Both the position numbers and the translations under genes were made by a program. Shown here in pieces: positions 8,786-16,287 of a stretch of 22,132 nt of DNA; the stretch's first letter is position 1, and each line of letters begins with the position of its first letter. Origin of the DNA: CAZAPG01 sp964486935 (GTDB taxonomy: Bacteria; Chloroflexota; Anaerolineae; 4572-78; J111). A model generated the notes under the pieces. It was not told the origin of the DNA. It worked only from the letters and a program-made list of their open reading frames with translations, and did not search any database. The stretch lies in the NCBI GenBank assembly GCA_964486935.1, contig CAZAPG010000078.1, positions 1-22,132 on the forward strand. Reading direction: 5' to 3'.

Positions 8786-8824
8786 TAACCCAGGAGCGTA
8801 ATATTCTGTTACACTCCTGGGTTA
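8786..8824 (-). other. Intercistronic stem-loop between binding-protein and permease genes
   Basis: Perfect 11-base arms (TAACCCAGGAG at 8786-8796 and CTCCTGGGTTA at 8814-8824) enclose a further 4-bp GTAA/TTAC helix after one mismatch, with a 7-base loop. No run of T follows in either direction, so it does not look like a simple Rho-independent terminator. Within a minus-strand operon it lies shortly before the DppB start and could stop 3' exonucleases or slow RNA polymerase. Confidence 0.7.
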
Positions 8825-8885
8825 TTATATTTGGAACTCTCCGTTACAAAAAGCAAAAACCTGTTCAAAAGTTTGAGTGGATTTG

Positions 8886-8914
8886 GGCGGAGTCAGAAAA
8901 ATTTTGACTCCGCC
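8886..8914 (-). terminator. Stem-loop downstream of the binding-protein gene (partial terminator or mRNA 3' stabiliser)
   Basis: Perfect 10-bp arms GGCGGAGTCA (8886-8895) and TGACTCCGCC (8905-8914) with a 9-base A/T loop, starting about 50 bases after the binding-protein stop codon on the minus strand. Only broken T runs follow, so I read it as a partial terminator or an mRNA-stabilising structure. Such hairpins are common between ABC binding-protein genes and their permease genes, where they leave more binding-protein message than permease message. Confidence 0.6.
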
Positions 8915-8965
8915 TGGTTACAATGCGGAATGTTTGGGTGCTGCTGCCCAATGGCAACCGTAAAA

Positions 8966-10699
8966 TTATGCGTCTTCCAGCCAAACGGTTCGCAGGCCGG
9001 TGTGGAAATCGTTAAAGGCCACATACATATCTTTGAGGTTGCTGCGAACCGCATGAAATTTGAGCGGTTGGCAAATGTAACAGTGAGGCACCTCATCGAG
9101 CACAATCTCCTGAATCCGCCGAATTTGCTGGTGGCGGGCTTCGCTATCTAACTCAACCAGGGCCTTGTTGTAATTGTCAATCAATTCCTGGCTGCTCCAG
9201 CCTTCGCCGTCGTTAAACCAGCGGCCAGCGGCGGTAGCCCCAAAGGGTTCGCCAAAATCGTTGACATACCGGGTTACATCAGGACGCATTCCCCGGCCGG
9301 TCGAGCACCAATCAAACTCGCCATCACCTACGCGCTTGGCAAACGGCCCAATTTCTTCGGAAATAACTTCGACGTTGATGTTGATTTCTTTGAGTTGCTG
9401 CTGAACCACCTCGGCGGTTTGCGAGGCGTCGTGATTGGCAATGGCGTACAGGGTAATATCGAAACCATCTTCATAGCCAGCTTCGGCCATTAACTTTCGC
9501 GCCAAATCAACATCTTGTTTAAACCATTTCTCGGCCAGCTCTTCGGCAGAGATAAACCAGTCGCCATAGCCAGGCGGGACCGGGCCGCTTAATACGGCCT
9601 CACCGCCAAAAACGTTTTCGATAATGATCTCGCGGTTGATGGCTTTGCTAATGGCTTGCCGTACCCGCATATCTTCCCAGGGATGGCCCTGATTCTTCAT
9701 GGTGAATTGCAATACTCGCGGTGCGGAGAACAGCCCCTTGAGAATGGTGATATTGGAGTCGTTTTCCAGGGTTCGGGCTGTATCGGCGCTGACCGTGCAG
9801 CCGTGAATCTCGCCGGAGCGCAAGGCCGCCACCCGCCCGCTTTCATCGGGCAGCACTTTTAGCGTAAGTTTGTCCAGGTAGGGCAACCCCGCTTTCCAAA
9901 AATCGGGGTTGCGTTCATACTCAACCCGGTCGTTAGGTACATATTCAATCAGCTTAAAGGGGCCGGTTCCTACACCCTCGGTTAGTAGATTCCATCGTTC
10001 GTAAGCATCTTTGGGAATAATTGCGCTGTAGCGACCCCAGGCCAGGTAGCCTTCGGTGGTGGGGTCGGCGCGAGTCATATTAAATTTGACGGTATATTTG
10101 TCTACCGCTTCCACGCTTTCAATGGCCGGGTAAAAACTGTTGGGAATGCCTGGCTCCGGCGGCTCTCTTTGCAACTCAATTGAATAGACGACATCATCGG
10201 CGGTCACTTCATCGCCATTGTGAAATTTAACGCCCTGACGCAGGTTAAAAATCCAGGAGTTTTCGTCGGGCGCTTCCCAGCTTTCGGCCAGCGCCGGTTG
10301 AACCAGCAGGTCTTTATCCCACTCCAGCAGCGAGTCGTACATAAACTCTTTGCCCCAATGGTTAGCAGTGGCTACGGCGCCAAAGGGGATCAGGTTGACC
10401 GGGTCTTGTTCAATGGCCCAGGTTACGGCCCCTCCCTGTTTGGGGCCGGCTGGTTCGGGAGTGGCTGTGGGGTCTGGAGCCGGGGTGGCCGTAGCTTCTG
10501 CGGCGGGGGCCGGGGCCTCGGTAGCGGCAGCCGGGGCCTGGGTAGCCGGAGCGCTGCCGCCACATGCGGCCAAAAAGGCCTGGGCGGTGCTTAACGACAT
10601 GCCCAGCAACAATGCCCTGCGAATAAATTCGCGCCGTCCAATTTTGTTTTGTTGCAACAGATCCTGCAAACTTTCTTGGCTATTAAGTTTCTTTGTCAC
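8966..10699 (-). CDS. ABC transporter solute-binding lipoprotein, family 5 (peptide/dipeptide type), Tat-lipobox signal
   Basis: A 577-residue extracytoplasmic binding protein of the SBP family 5 (DppA/OppA-like). The start is GTG, seven bases after a strong AGGAGG. A 20-residue polar lead precedes GRREFIRR (Arg22-Arg23), a good twin-arginine motif, then a hydrophobic stretch and the lipobox FLAAC with Cys46 as the lipidated residue. It should therefore be exported folded and anchored to the membrane. A low-complexity Ala/Pro/Thr/Glu linker (about 48-85) separates the anchor from the binding domain, which runs from KQGGAVTWAIEQDP to the end and includes VKFHNGDEVTADDVVYSIE and VGTGPFKLIEY, both family hallmarks. 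The linker style is typical of Chloroflexota. First gene of the operon with dppB, dppC and gntR. The ligand cannot be deduced; it is likely the compound processed by the surrounding hydrolases. Confidence 0.94.
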   Translation of the reverse strand: MTKKLNSQESLQDLLQQNKIGRREFIRRALLLGMSLSTAQAFLAACGGSAPATQAPAAATEAPAPAAEATATPAPDPTATPEPAGPKQGGAVTWAIEQDPVNLIPFGAVATANHWGKEFMYDSLLEWDKDLLVQPALAESWEAPDENSWIFNLRQGVKFHNGDEVTADDVVYSIELQREPPEPGIPNSFYPAIESVEAVDKYTVKFNMTRADPTTEGYLAWGRYSAIIPKDAYERWNLLTEGVGTGPFKLIEYVPNDRVEYERNPDFWKAGLPYLDKLTLKVLPDESGRVAALRSGEIHGCTVSADTARTLENDSNITILKGLFSAPRVLQFTMKNQGHPWEDMRVRQAISKAINREIIIENVFGGEAVLSGPVPPGYGDWFISAEELAEKWFKQDVDLARKLMAEAGYEDGFDITLYAIANHDASQTAEVVQQQLKEININVEVISEEIGPFAKRVGDGEFDWCSTGRGMRPDVTRYVNDFGEPFGATAAGRWFNDGEGWSSQELIDNYNKALVELDSEARHQQIRRIQEIVLDEVPHCYICQPLKFHAVRSNLKDMYVAFNDFHTGLRTVWLEDA

Positions 10700-10976
10700 C
10701 TTGTTTCCTCCTCTTGCTATAAAATAAAAATATTAATGGTTATTTTTTGGCGTCTCCCTTGACCCCTGAGAGTTCCCCCAAAGTTATCATTTATCTTTTG
10801 GAGACTCTTTCTTATGCTTTTTTAGGAGAACAAGGTAGAAACCTCTCTACCGTCCGAATTTACCCCAAAATTGATAAGACCACTGCGCCAATGATGGGAA
10901 ATTAAGATGATTTCCAGCGTATGTTGAACAAGAAAATTAAGCGAACCGGATAGCTTGTGAGGGAAAAATTGACGGG
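10698..10976 (-). promoter_or_regulatory. Long 5' leader of the binding-protein mRNA with a segment complementary to its own ribosome site
   Basis: If transcription starts at the promoter near 11012-10983, the leader is about 275 nt and has no convincing gene in it. Read on the minus strand, ACCTTGTTCTCCT (complement of 10824-10836) is fully complementary to the ribosome-site and start-codon segment AGGAGGAAACAAGGT (complement of 10698-10712), apart from a 2-base bulge. A nested helix GTCTCC/GGAGAC (10800-10805 with 10752-10757) would bring the two together. A competing hairpin, GGTAGA/TCTACC (10834-10851), overlaps the first bases of the complementary segment. That is the layout of a translational on/off switch. 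I do not recognise a known riboswitch class. Confidence 0.5.
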
Positions 10977-10997
10977 TATAAAATTATATATTATAAT
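10969..10997 (+). promoter_or_regulatory. Sigma-70-type promoter for hyuB and downstream genes
   Basis: TTGACG at 10969-10974, a 17-base spacer and TATAAT at 10992-10997. This is one mismatch from the full consensus, in an A/T-rich island within GC-rich DNA. The predicted start point is near 11004, about 44 bases before the preferred hyuB start at 11048 and just before the palindrome at 11011-11027. Confidence 0.75.
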
Positions 10998-11012
10998 CGC
11001 CTAAATTGTCAA
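10983..11012 (-). promoter_or_regulatory. Sigma-70-type promoter for the binding-protein/dppBC/gntR operon
   Basis: On the minus strand: TTGACA (complement of 11007-11012), an 18-base spacer and TATAAT (complement of 10983-10988). Both boxes match the consensus perfectly. The -10 box lies inside the spacer of the opposite promoter and vice versa, so one polymerase should block the other. The predicted start is near 10976. Confidence 0.72.
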
Positions 11013-11027
11013 ATGGTCAAACCATTT
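11011..11027. promoter_or_regulatory. Palindromic operator, FadR/GntR-like (AAATGGT-CAA-ACCATTT)
   Basis: A perfect inverted repeat with 7-base arms and a 3-base centre. Its core TGGTCAAACCA differs at one position from the E. coli FadR consensus TGGTCNGACCA as I recall it. It overlaps the -35 box of the minus promoter and lies about 7-23 bases after the predicted start of the plus promoter, so a bound repressor could shut both. The likely ligand is the GntR/FCD protein encoded at 6106-6825, which keeps the FadR DNA-contact arginines. Confidence 0.72.
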
Positions 11028-11047
11028 TACTGATAACGGGTAATCTG

Positions 11048-12772
11048 TTGACATCTTCCTTTGACCCCATAAAATTTGAGGTTATCCGCAACGCCCTGCT
11101 AGAAGCCACCGAAGAAATGGCCATCGCTCTGCGGCGCAGCGCCTACTCCACCAACATCAAAACCCGGGCCGATTTCTCCTGCGCCCTGTTTGACCGCAAC
11201 ATGCAGCCTGTCGCCCAGGCCTTTGCCCAGCCCAACCATTTGGGGTCGCTGGGTAAATCAGTCCCCCGCGTTATTCAGGAATATGGTCCCCAAAATCTCG
11301 GTCCCGGCGACGCGATTTTAGCCAACGATCCCTACTTGCGTGGCGTTCACCTGAATGACATCACCCTCATTTCACCCGTTTATGCCGGTGATGAGCTTTT
11401 GGGGTATGTGGCCAGCCTGGCCCACCACGTTGACGTTGGCGGCGGCGCGCCGGCCAGCGTGGGCGCGTTTCAGGAAGTGTACCAGGAAGGCATCATCATC
11501 CCGCCGGTCAAACTGGTGCAGAATGGACAAATTGTCAATGACGTGTTTCGACTGGTGCTGGCCCAAATCCGTTCCAAACATGAAACTGCCGGCGACCTGC
11601 GCGCCCAGATAGCGGCCAACAACACCGGCGCGCGCCGCTTGCAGGCGCTCGTTAAGCGGATGGGCCGGGAAACCGTGGCCTTTTACATTGATGAGCTGTT
11701 AAGCTACACCGAGCGCCGCACCCGCGCCGAAATTACCAGATTGCCGCAGGGCGTTTACACCGCCGAAGGCGTAATGGATAGCGACGGCTTCACCGACCAG
11801 CCGGTTCGGTTGGCGGCCAGGGTTGTCATCAATGACGAGGGAATCCTGTTTGACCTGTCCGGCTCCGACCCGCAACGCCGGGCGCCGGTTAACGCCACCT
11901 ACGCCCAAACCTACTCCGCCTGCGCTTATGTGCTGAAATGTCTCATCGACCCCGATGTGCCGGTTAACGCCGGTTTTTATCGCCTGGTGCGCCTGATTGC
12001 GCCCGAAGGCAGCGTGGTCAACTGCTTGCCGCCCGCGCCGGTGGTGGGCGGCTGGGAAAACAACGCCCGCCTGACCGATGTGATTCTCAAGGCTCTGGCC
12101 CCGGCCCTCCCACAGCGGATTCCTGCCGGCACCAAGGCTATGATTTGCCACGCCGGTTTTGGCGGCGCCGACCCGCGCAACGGTCAATATTACTGCTTTT
12201 TGGAAACCCTGGCCGGCGGCTACGGCGGTCGCGCCGCCAGCGATGGCCCCGATGCCGTACAAACCCACGGCCAAAACACCGAAAACGCCCCCATCGAGGA
12301 AACCGAAATCAATTATCCCGTGCGTATTCTGCGTTACGAATTAGTGAATGATTCCGAAGGCCCCGGACGGCAGCGTGGCGGCCTGGGCCTGCGCCGCGAT
12401 TATCTCTTTCCCGACCATCAGGTTTCCTTCACCATTCTGGCCGACCGCGAGCGTTGGGGGCCGTGGGGCTTGTTTGGAGGGCAGGCCGGCCGGCGAGCCG
12501 GCTATCTGCTCGTTTCCGATAACCGGGAAACGGAGTTGGGGTCAAAAGTGACCCTGCAACTCAGCCCCGGCCAGGTTATCAGCTACCGCACCTGCGGCGG
12601 CGGCGGTTACGGCCTCCCCACCCAACGAAACCCCCAACTGGTTTTGCGCGATGTGCGCGAAGGCAAAGTAAGCGCGCAGCGGGCGCGGGATATTTACGGC
12701 GTGGCTGTTAACCCCGATACCTGGACCATCGACGAGCCAGAAACCGCCCGGCTGCGCCGGATGATGGATTGA
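11048..12772 (+). CDS. hyuB: Hydantoinase/oxoprolinase family subunit B (HyuB)
   Basis: The B subunit that works with HyuA in ATP-dependent opening of hydantoins, oxoproline or related amides. Seen from the TTG at 11048 (574 aa): DPIKFEVIRNALLEATEEM, the normal HyuB opening; NDPYLRGVHLNDI and LAHHVDVGGGAPAS, the conserved His/Asp-rich motifs; GGWEN near the middle; and RGGLGLRRDY plus DRERWGPWGLFGG near the end, closing with a Gly-rich turn. Another in-frame TTG at 11006 adds 14 residues, but it falls on the predicted transcription start and lacks a ribosome site. TTG 11048 has GGG seven bases upstream and begins right where the family homology begins. First gene of the downstream operon. It is the only HyuB in the window, facing two HyuA paralogues (4012 and 17190). 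Confidence 0.92.
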   Translation: MTSSFDPIKFEVIRNALLEATEEMAIALRRSAYSTNIKTRADFSCALFDRNMQPVAQAFAQPNHLGSLGKSVPRVIQEYGPQNLGPGDAILANDPYLRGVHLNDITLISPVYAGDELLGYVASLAHHVDVGGGAPASVGAFQEVYQEGIIIPPVKLVQNGQIVNDVFRLVLAQIRSKHETAGDLRAQIAANNTGARRLQALVKRMGRETVAFYIDELLSYTERRTRAEITRLPQGVYTAEGVMDSDGFTDQPVRLAARVVINDEGILFDLSGSDPQRRAPVNATYAQTYSACAYVLKCLIDPDVPVNAGFYRLVRLIAPEGSVVNCLPPAPVVGGWENNARLTDVILKALAPALPQRIPAGTKAMICHAGFGGADPRNGQYYCFLETLAGGYGGRAASDGPDAVQTHGQNTENAPIEETEINYPVRILRYELVNDSEGPGRQRGGLGLRRDYLFPDHQVSFTILADRERWGPWGLFGGQAGRRAGYLLVSDNRETELGSKVTLQLSPGQVISYRTCGGGGYGLPTQRNPQLVLRDVREGKVSAQRARDIYGVAVNPDTWTIDEPETARLRRMMD

Positions 12773-12839
12773 CAGGGCCATCTTCGGCGGTAACGCGAAT
12801 TAAAATCCAACCCACCCCCACCCGCCGCCTGCAGCGACT

Positions 12840-12864
12840 CCCCTCTCCCAACTTGGGAGAGGGG
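12840..12864. repeat. 25-base perfect palindrome, probable dispersed intergenic repeat
   Basis: Arms CCCCTCTCCCAA and TTGGGAGAGGGG meet around a single central C, followed by a G-rich tail (GGTTGGGGGAGAGGG). This 'CCCTCTCCC' style of palindrome is, to my knowledge, a common dispersed intergenic repeat in GC-rich bacteria. It fills the gap between hyuB and the next gene, and it is the reason that reading frame looks open back to 12769. It could form a strong hairpin in the mRNA. Confidence 0.65.
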
Positions 12865-12903
12865 TTGGGGGAGAGGGCCTATTTTCAAAGGAGAATTATC
12901 CCC

Positions 12904-14340
12904 ATGTCATCAACCATTATTTCCAGCCCAACTTCCCGCGTGCAATTTGGCCTGGCGCGGGTCGATATCACCCCGCCGCCCAACATCTACCATCGCCTGT
13001 GGGGGGCCGCCCGGCACGACCGGGCCACCGGCATCCACCGCCCCCTCACCGCCGAGGTAATGGTTTTTGGCCCCATTGGCGGGCCGCCGCAGTTTATCCG
13101 GGCCGAGCTTGATTTGCCGGGGCTGGTCAAATACCAGCATGACGACATGCTCCAGGGGCTGAGCGAGGCCGGCGGCCTGCCCGTTGGCCAGATTGTGGTC
13201 AGCTACTCCCATAGCCATTCGGCGGGCTGGTACGTGCCAGACCGCTTTCAGATGCCCGGCGGCGACCTGATTCCCCCCTACCTGGAGTCGCTGAAAACAA
13301 AATTGCAGCAAGCCTGCCGCCAGGCGCTCGGCAAGGTGCAGGATGTGACCATCACCTATGGGATGAGCCAGTGCGACATGGCTGCCAACCGGGATTATTG
13401 GGATGAAGACAACGGCATCTACACCTGCGGTTACAACCCCGACGCGCCCGCCGATGAATCGGTGGTTGTGGGGCGCGTCACCGACTCGGCGGGCAAACTG
13501 GTGGCGGTTATGGTCAATTACGCCTGCCACCCCACCACCCTGGCCTGGGAGAATACGCTGATTAGCCCCGATTACGTGGGGGCCATGCGCGAGGTCATCG
13601 AGCAGATAACCGGCGCGACCTGCGTTTTTACGCTGGGCGCTTGCGGCGACCAGGGGCCGCGCGACGGATTTGTGGGCGATACGGCTATTGCCGACCGCAA
13701 CGGCCGGCAACTGGCCTATGCCGCCCTCTCGGCGCTGGAGTCGCTGGACCCGCCGGATACAGAGTTTGAATACCAGGGGCCGGTCATCTCCGGGGCCACG
13801 CTCGGCGCCTGGGCCGCCGTGCCCTTGACCGGCGAACGGCTGGCCGAAACCTCCATCTTTAGCGGCGGCACTTACACCGTTGACCTGCCGCTCAAGCCCC
13901 GGCCCGACCCGGCAGCCCTGCAACAACAGCTTGACGACCTGCTGGCCCGCGTGGCCGAGGCCGACGCCCGCGGCGCGACCATCGAGGCCCGCGATTTGAA
14001 CGCTCACGCCGAACGCGCCCGCCGCTGGCTGGCCCGAATTAAAGATTTGCCCGCCGGCGACACGCTGCCGCTCAGTTACTCGGTTTACCGCATGGGCGAT
14101 GCCGTGTGGGTGACGTGCGGCGGCGAACCCTACAATATTATTCAGGTTGAACTGCGCGAGCGATTTCCCGATTTTCTGGTGATTTTTTCGCCTCTGGCCA
14201 GCGAGCTGCAGGTGGCTTATCTATTGCCGGAGGATCGCTACGGCCAGGGATTGTATCAGGAAGAGCCGTCTATTTTAGCTCCCGGCTGCCTGGAAAAATT
14301 GACCGAAGCCATAGCCAACCGGATGGAGGAGTTAATATGA
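12904..14340 (+). CDS. Neutral/alkaline ceramidase-like N-terminal domain protein
   Basis: A 478-residue protein resembling the catalytic domain of neutral ceramidases, zinc amidases that split N-acyl bonds. Seen: an opening GLARVDITPPPN; VVSYSHSHSAGWY with His103 and His105, matching the THTHSGP-type metal motif; NYACHPTTL with His209; and TLGACGDQGPRDG, which parallels the conserved GAAGDVNP-type segment. The start is ATG 12904, with AAAGGAG ten bases upstream; the frame stays open to a TTG at 12769, but that stretch is repeat DNA. There is no signal peptide, unlike secreted ceramidases, and the protein is shorter than full ceramidases because the C-terminal domain is missing. The context of amide hydrolases suggests a cytoplasmic N-acyl amidase. 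Exact substrate unknown; the family call is moderately firm. Confidence 0.75.
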   Translation: MSSTIISSPTSRVQFGLARVDITPPPNIYHRLWGAARHDRATGIHRPLTAEVMVFGPIGGPPQFIRAELDLPGLVKYQHDDMLQGLSEAGGLPVGQIVVSYSHSHSAGWYVPDRFQMPGGDLIPPYLESLKTKLQQACRQALGKVQDVTITYGMSQCDMAANRDYWDEDNGIYTCGYNPDAPADESVVVGRVTDSAGKLVAVMVNYACHPTTLAWENTLISPDYVGAMREVIEQITGATCVFTLGACGDQGPRDGFVGDTAIADRNGRQLAYAALSALESLDPPDTEFEYQGPVISGATLGAWAAVPLTGERLAETSIFSGGTYTVDLPLKPRPDPAALQQQLDDLLARVAEADARGATIEARDLNAHAERARRWLARIKDLPAGDTLPLSYSVYRMGDAVWVTCGGEPYNIIQVELRERFPDFLVIFSPLASELQVAYLLPEDRYGQGLYQEEPSILAPGCLEKLTEAIANRMEELI

Positions 14341-14397
14341 TGTTTGCGCTTCAAAATTGACACTCCTGTGAAAATAGCGCCGCAGGCCGGGGGGCTT

Positions 14398-14421
14398 GGG
14401 GGGTGTCCCCCCTACTTTTTT
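14398..14421 (+). terminator. G6/C6 hairpin followed by T6, possible terminator or dispersed repeat
   Basis: GGGGGG (14398-14403), a TGT loop and CCCCCC (14407-14412), then TAC and six T. This looks like a Rho-independent terminator for the preceding gene. Flanking GCGCCGCA (about 14377-14384) and TGCGGCAGCGC (about 14432-14442) can form an outer imperfect helix, which also fits a dispersed repeat element. If it terminates efficiently, the hydrolase that follows needs its own promoter, and I see none that is convincing. Confidence 0.45.
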
Positions 14422-14480
14422 CATCACCCGGTGCGGCAGCGCCGCTGCGGTCAGTCTCTTTTATAGAAAGATGTTATCAG

Positions 14481-16211
14481 ATGTCAACGAACCGGCTTTC
14501 CCAACCCGTCCACGATATTCGCTTTCTGTACGATTTGAAAGTACCCACCCGCGACGGCCTGAAACTGTCCGCCGATGTTTTTTTGCCCAAGGGCGGCGGC
14601 AGCTTTCCGGTGATGTTTTTGCGCACCCCGTATGAAAGCCTGCTGCAAATGCACATCGAGTGGGCGGTCTGGTGGGCCAAACGGGGCTACGCCGTGGTTA
14701 TTCAGGATGACCGGGGCCGCTTCGAGTCCGAGGGCGTCTTTTACGCCTACCACGATGACGGCCCCGACGGCCACGACGCCCTGGAATGGATTGCCGGGCA
14801 GCCCTGGTGTAACGGCAAAATCGGCATGAGCGGGCGCTCTTACGGCGGCATTGTGCAGTGGCAGTTGGCCCCCTTTCGCAGCCCGCACCTGACCGCGCTG
14901 GCCCCGCAGGTGATTATGGGCGATTATTTCAAAGATTGCCACCGCATCGGCGGAGCGGTGCAGTGGGCGCTGACCATCGCCGCGGCCATTACCTTTTCCA
15001 CCGCCGTGGCCTTTGTGCAGCAGGGCGCGCGCCACATTTTTGGCAACCAGCGTTTTTATCGACATTTGCCCCTCATCAGCGCCGATGTTGAGGCCATTGG
15101 CCGCGAGATTCCCTTCTACCGCGACTGGCTGACCCACGACCTGTACGACGACTACTGGCGGGCCATCAACACCGAGGAAAAGCTGGACCAAATCGACCTG
15201 CCCGTTTGCCAGCAGGCTGCCTGGTTCGACCCCTACACCGCCTCGATGTTCCGCATGTTCAACGGCATGCGCCAACGCGGCTACTCCGAGCGCGCCCGCC
15301 GCAACCAGAAAATCTATGTCATCCCCTGGACGCACCACATCCCCGAAGGCTCCCAACTGGGCGACCTGGATTTTGGCCCCGGCGCTTACGTAGATTTAAA
15401 GGAAGAGGATTTGCGCTGGTTCGATTACTGGCTCAAGGGCATCGACACCGGCATCATGGCCGAGCCACCCATTCGCCTGTTTGTGATGGGTGAAAATGTG
15501 TGGCGCAACGAAGACGAGTGGCCGCTGGCTCGCACCCAGTTTACGCCCTGCTACCTGCATAGCCACGGCCAGGCCAACTCGCTGCACGGCAATGGTACGC
15601 TTTCGCCCGACCCGCCCGGCAACGAGCCGCCGGACCGCTTCGATTACGACCCCAACAACCCGGTTCCGACCCTCGGCGGCAACAACTCCACCTGGACCCT
15701 GATGAAATTTGCCGCCGACCAGATTCGGCCCGGCCCCATCGACCAGCGGCCCATCGAGCGGCGCGACGACGTGCTGGTTTACACCGGCGCCGAGCTTGAG
15801 CGCGATTTGGAAGTGACCGGCCCGCTGGAGATGGTGCTGTACGCCGCCTCCTCCGCCCGCGATACCGATTTCACGGCCAAACTGGTCGATGTCTACCCCG
15901 ACGGCTACGCCATCCACCTGGCCGAAGGTATCATCCGGGCGCGCCATCGCCGCAGTTTTGAAACGGCCGATTTTTTGCAGTCCGGCGAAGTCGAAGAGTA
16001 TCGCATTGAACTGGCCCCTACCAGCAACGTTTTCAAAAAAGGGCATCGCCTGCGGGTCGAAATCTCCAGCTCCAACTTCCCCCGCTTCGACCGCAACCTG
16101 AACACCGGCGAGAGCATCGCTACCGGCGCCCGCATGCAAATTGCCCGTCAAACCGTGCTGCACACGTCTGAATACCCGTCGCACATAATTTTGCCGGTCA
16201 TTCCCAGGTAA
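14481..16211 (+). CDS. CocE/NonD (X-Pro dipeptidyl-peptidase S15-like) family serine hydrolase
   Basis: A 576-residue alpha/beta hydrolase with a C-terminal jelly-roll, the architecture of cocaine esterase, glutaryl-7-ACA acylase and X-Pro dipeptidyl-peptidases. Seen: IQDDRGRFESEG near 74-85, diagnostic for the family; nucleophile Ser120 in GMSGRSYGG; likely acid Asp250 in AAWFDPYTA; likely base His285 in IPWTHHIP. The spacing is close to the CocE triad (Ser117, Asp259, His287). LDFGPGAYVDLKEEDLRWFDYWLKG and the jelly-roll segment GPLEMVLYAASSARDTDF follow. No signal peptide. Start ATG 14481 is chosen because homology begins just after it; the open frame back to a GTG at 14403 covers hairpin DNA. 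The ribosome site (GAAAG) is weak. It probably splits an amide or ester in the pathway; peptide, acyl-amide and ester substrates are all possible. Confidence 0.88.
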   Translation: MSTNRLSQPVHDIRFLYDLKVPTRDGLKLSADVFLPKGGGSFPVMFLRTPYESLLQMHIEWAVWWAKRGYAVVIQDDRGRFESEGVFYAYHDDGPDGHDALEWIAGQPWCNGKIGMSGRSYGGIVQWQLAPFRSPHLTALAPQVIMGDYFKDCHRIGGAVQWALTIAAAITFSTAVAFVQQGARHIFGNQRFYRHLPLISADVEAIGREIPFYRDWLTHDLYDDYWRAINTEEKLDQIDLPVCQQAAWFDPYTASMFRMFNGMRQRGYSERARRNQKIYVIPWTHHIPEGSQLGDLDFGPGAYVDLKEEDLRWFDYWLKGIDTGIMAEPPIRLFVMGENVWRNEDEWPLARTQFTPCYLHSHGQANSLHGNGTLSPDPPGNEPPDRFDYDPNNPVPTLGGNNSTWTLMKFAADQIRPGPIDQRPIERRDDVLVYTGAELERDLEVTGPLEMVLYAASSARDTDFTAKLVDVYPDGYAIHLAEGIIRARHRRSFETADFLQSGEVEEYRIELAPTSNVFKKGHRLRVEISSSNFPRFDRNLNTGESIATGARMQIARQTVLHTSEYPSHIILPVIPR

Positions 16212-16213
16212 CG

Positions 16214-16261
16214 TGAAACGTAGGGCGTGTTCCGTAAAAGGTCTTTACGCAATACGTTTCA
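16214..16261. repeat. Nested inverted repeat between hydrolase and phosphoesterase genes
   Basis: Outer arms TGAAACGTA (16214-16222) and TACGTTTCA (16253-16261) are perfect, and inside them CGTAAA (16233-16238) pairs with TTTACG (16244-16249) around a 5-base loop. The 'CGTAA/TTACG' composition is like dispersed intergenic palindromes I associate with Chloroflexota, though I cannot confirm copies elsewhere. It occupies most of the 76-base gap. Confidence 0.6.
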
Positions 16262-16287
16262 AAATTAGCATCACTGGACAAACACCT

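Noticed and set aside
10740..10860. Glycine riboswitch in the leader of the binding-protein gene
   Set aside because: A short stretch (AACTCTCAGG) resembles the 3' part of glycine aptamers, but the conserved core around GCCGAAGG is missing and the pairing differs. I keep it only as an unclassified structured leader.
11006..11047. hyuB start at TTG 11006
   Set aside because: It coincides with the predicted transcription start and runs through the operator palindrome; there is no ribosome site, and family similarity begins after 11048.
12769..12903. N-terminal extension of the ceramidase-like protein from TTG 12769
   Set aside because: The extension would translate a palindromic repeat, and ATG 12904 has a good AAAGGAG upstream and begins just before the family homology.
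14403..14480. GTG start for the S15-type hydrolase
   Set aside because: The extra 26 residues come from the G6/C6 hairpin and its flank and have no family resemblance.
16213..16287. GTG start for the metallophosphoesterase
   Set aside because: It would translate the nested inverted repeat; the first core strand begins right after ATG 16288.
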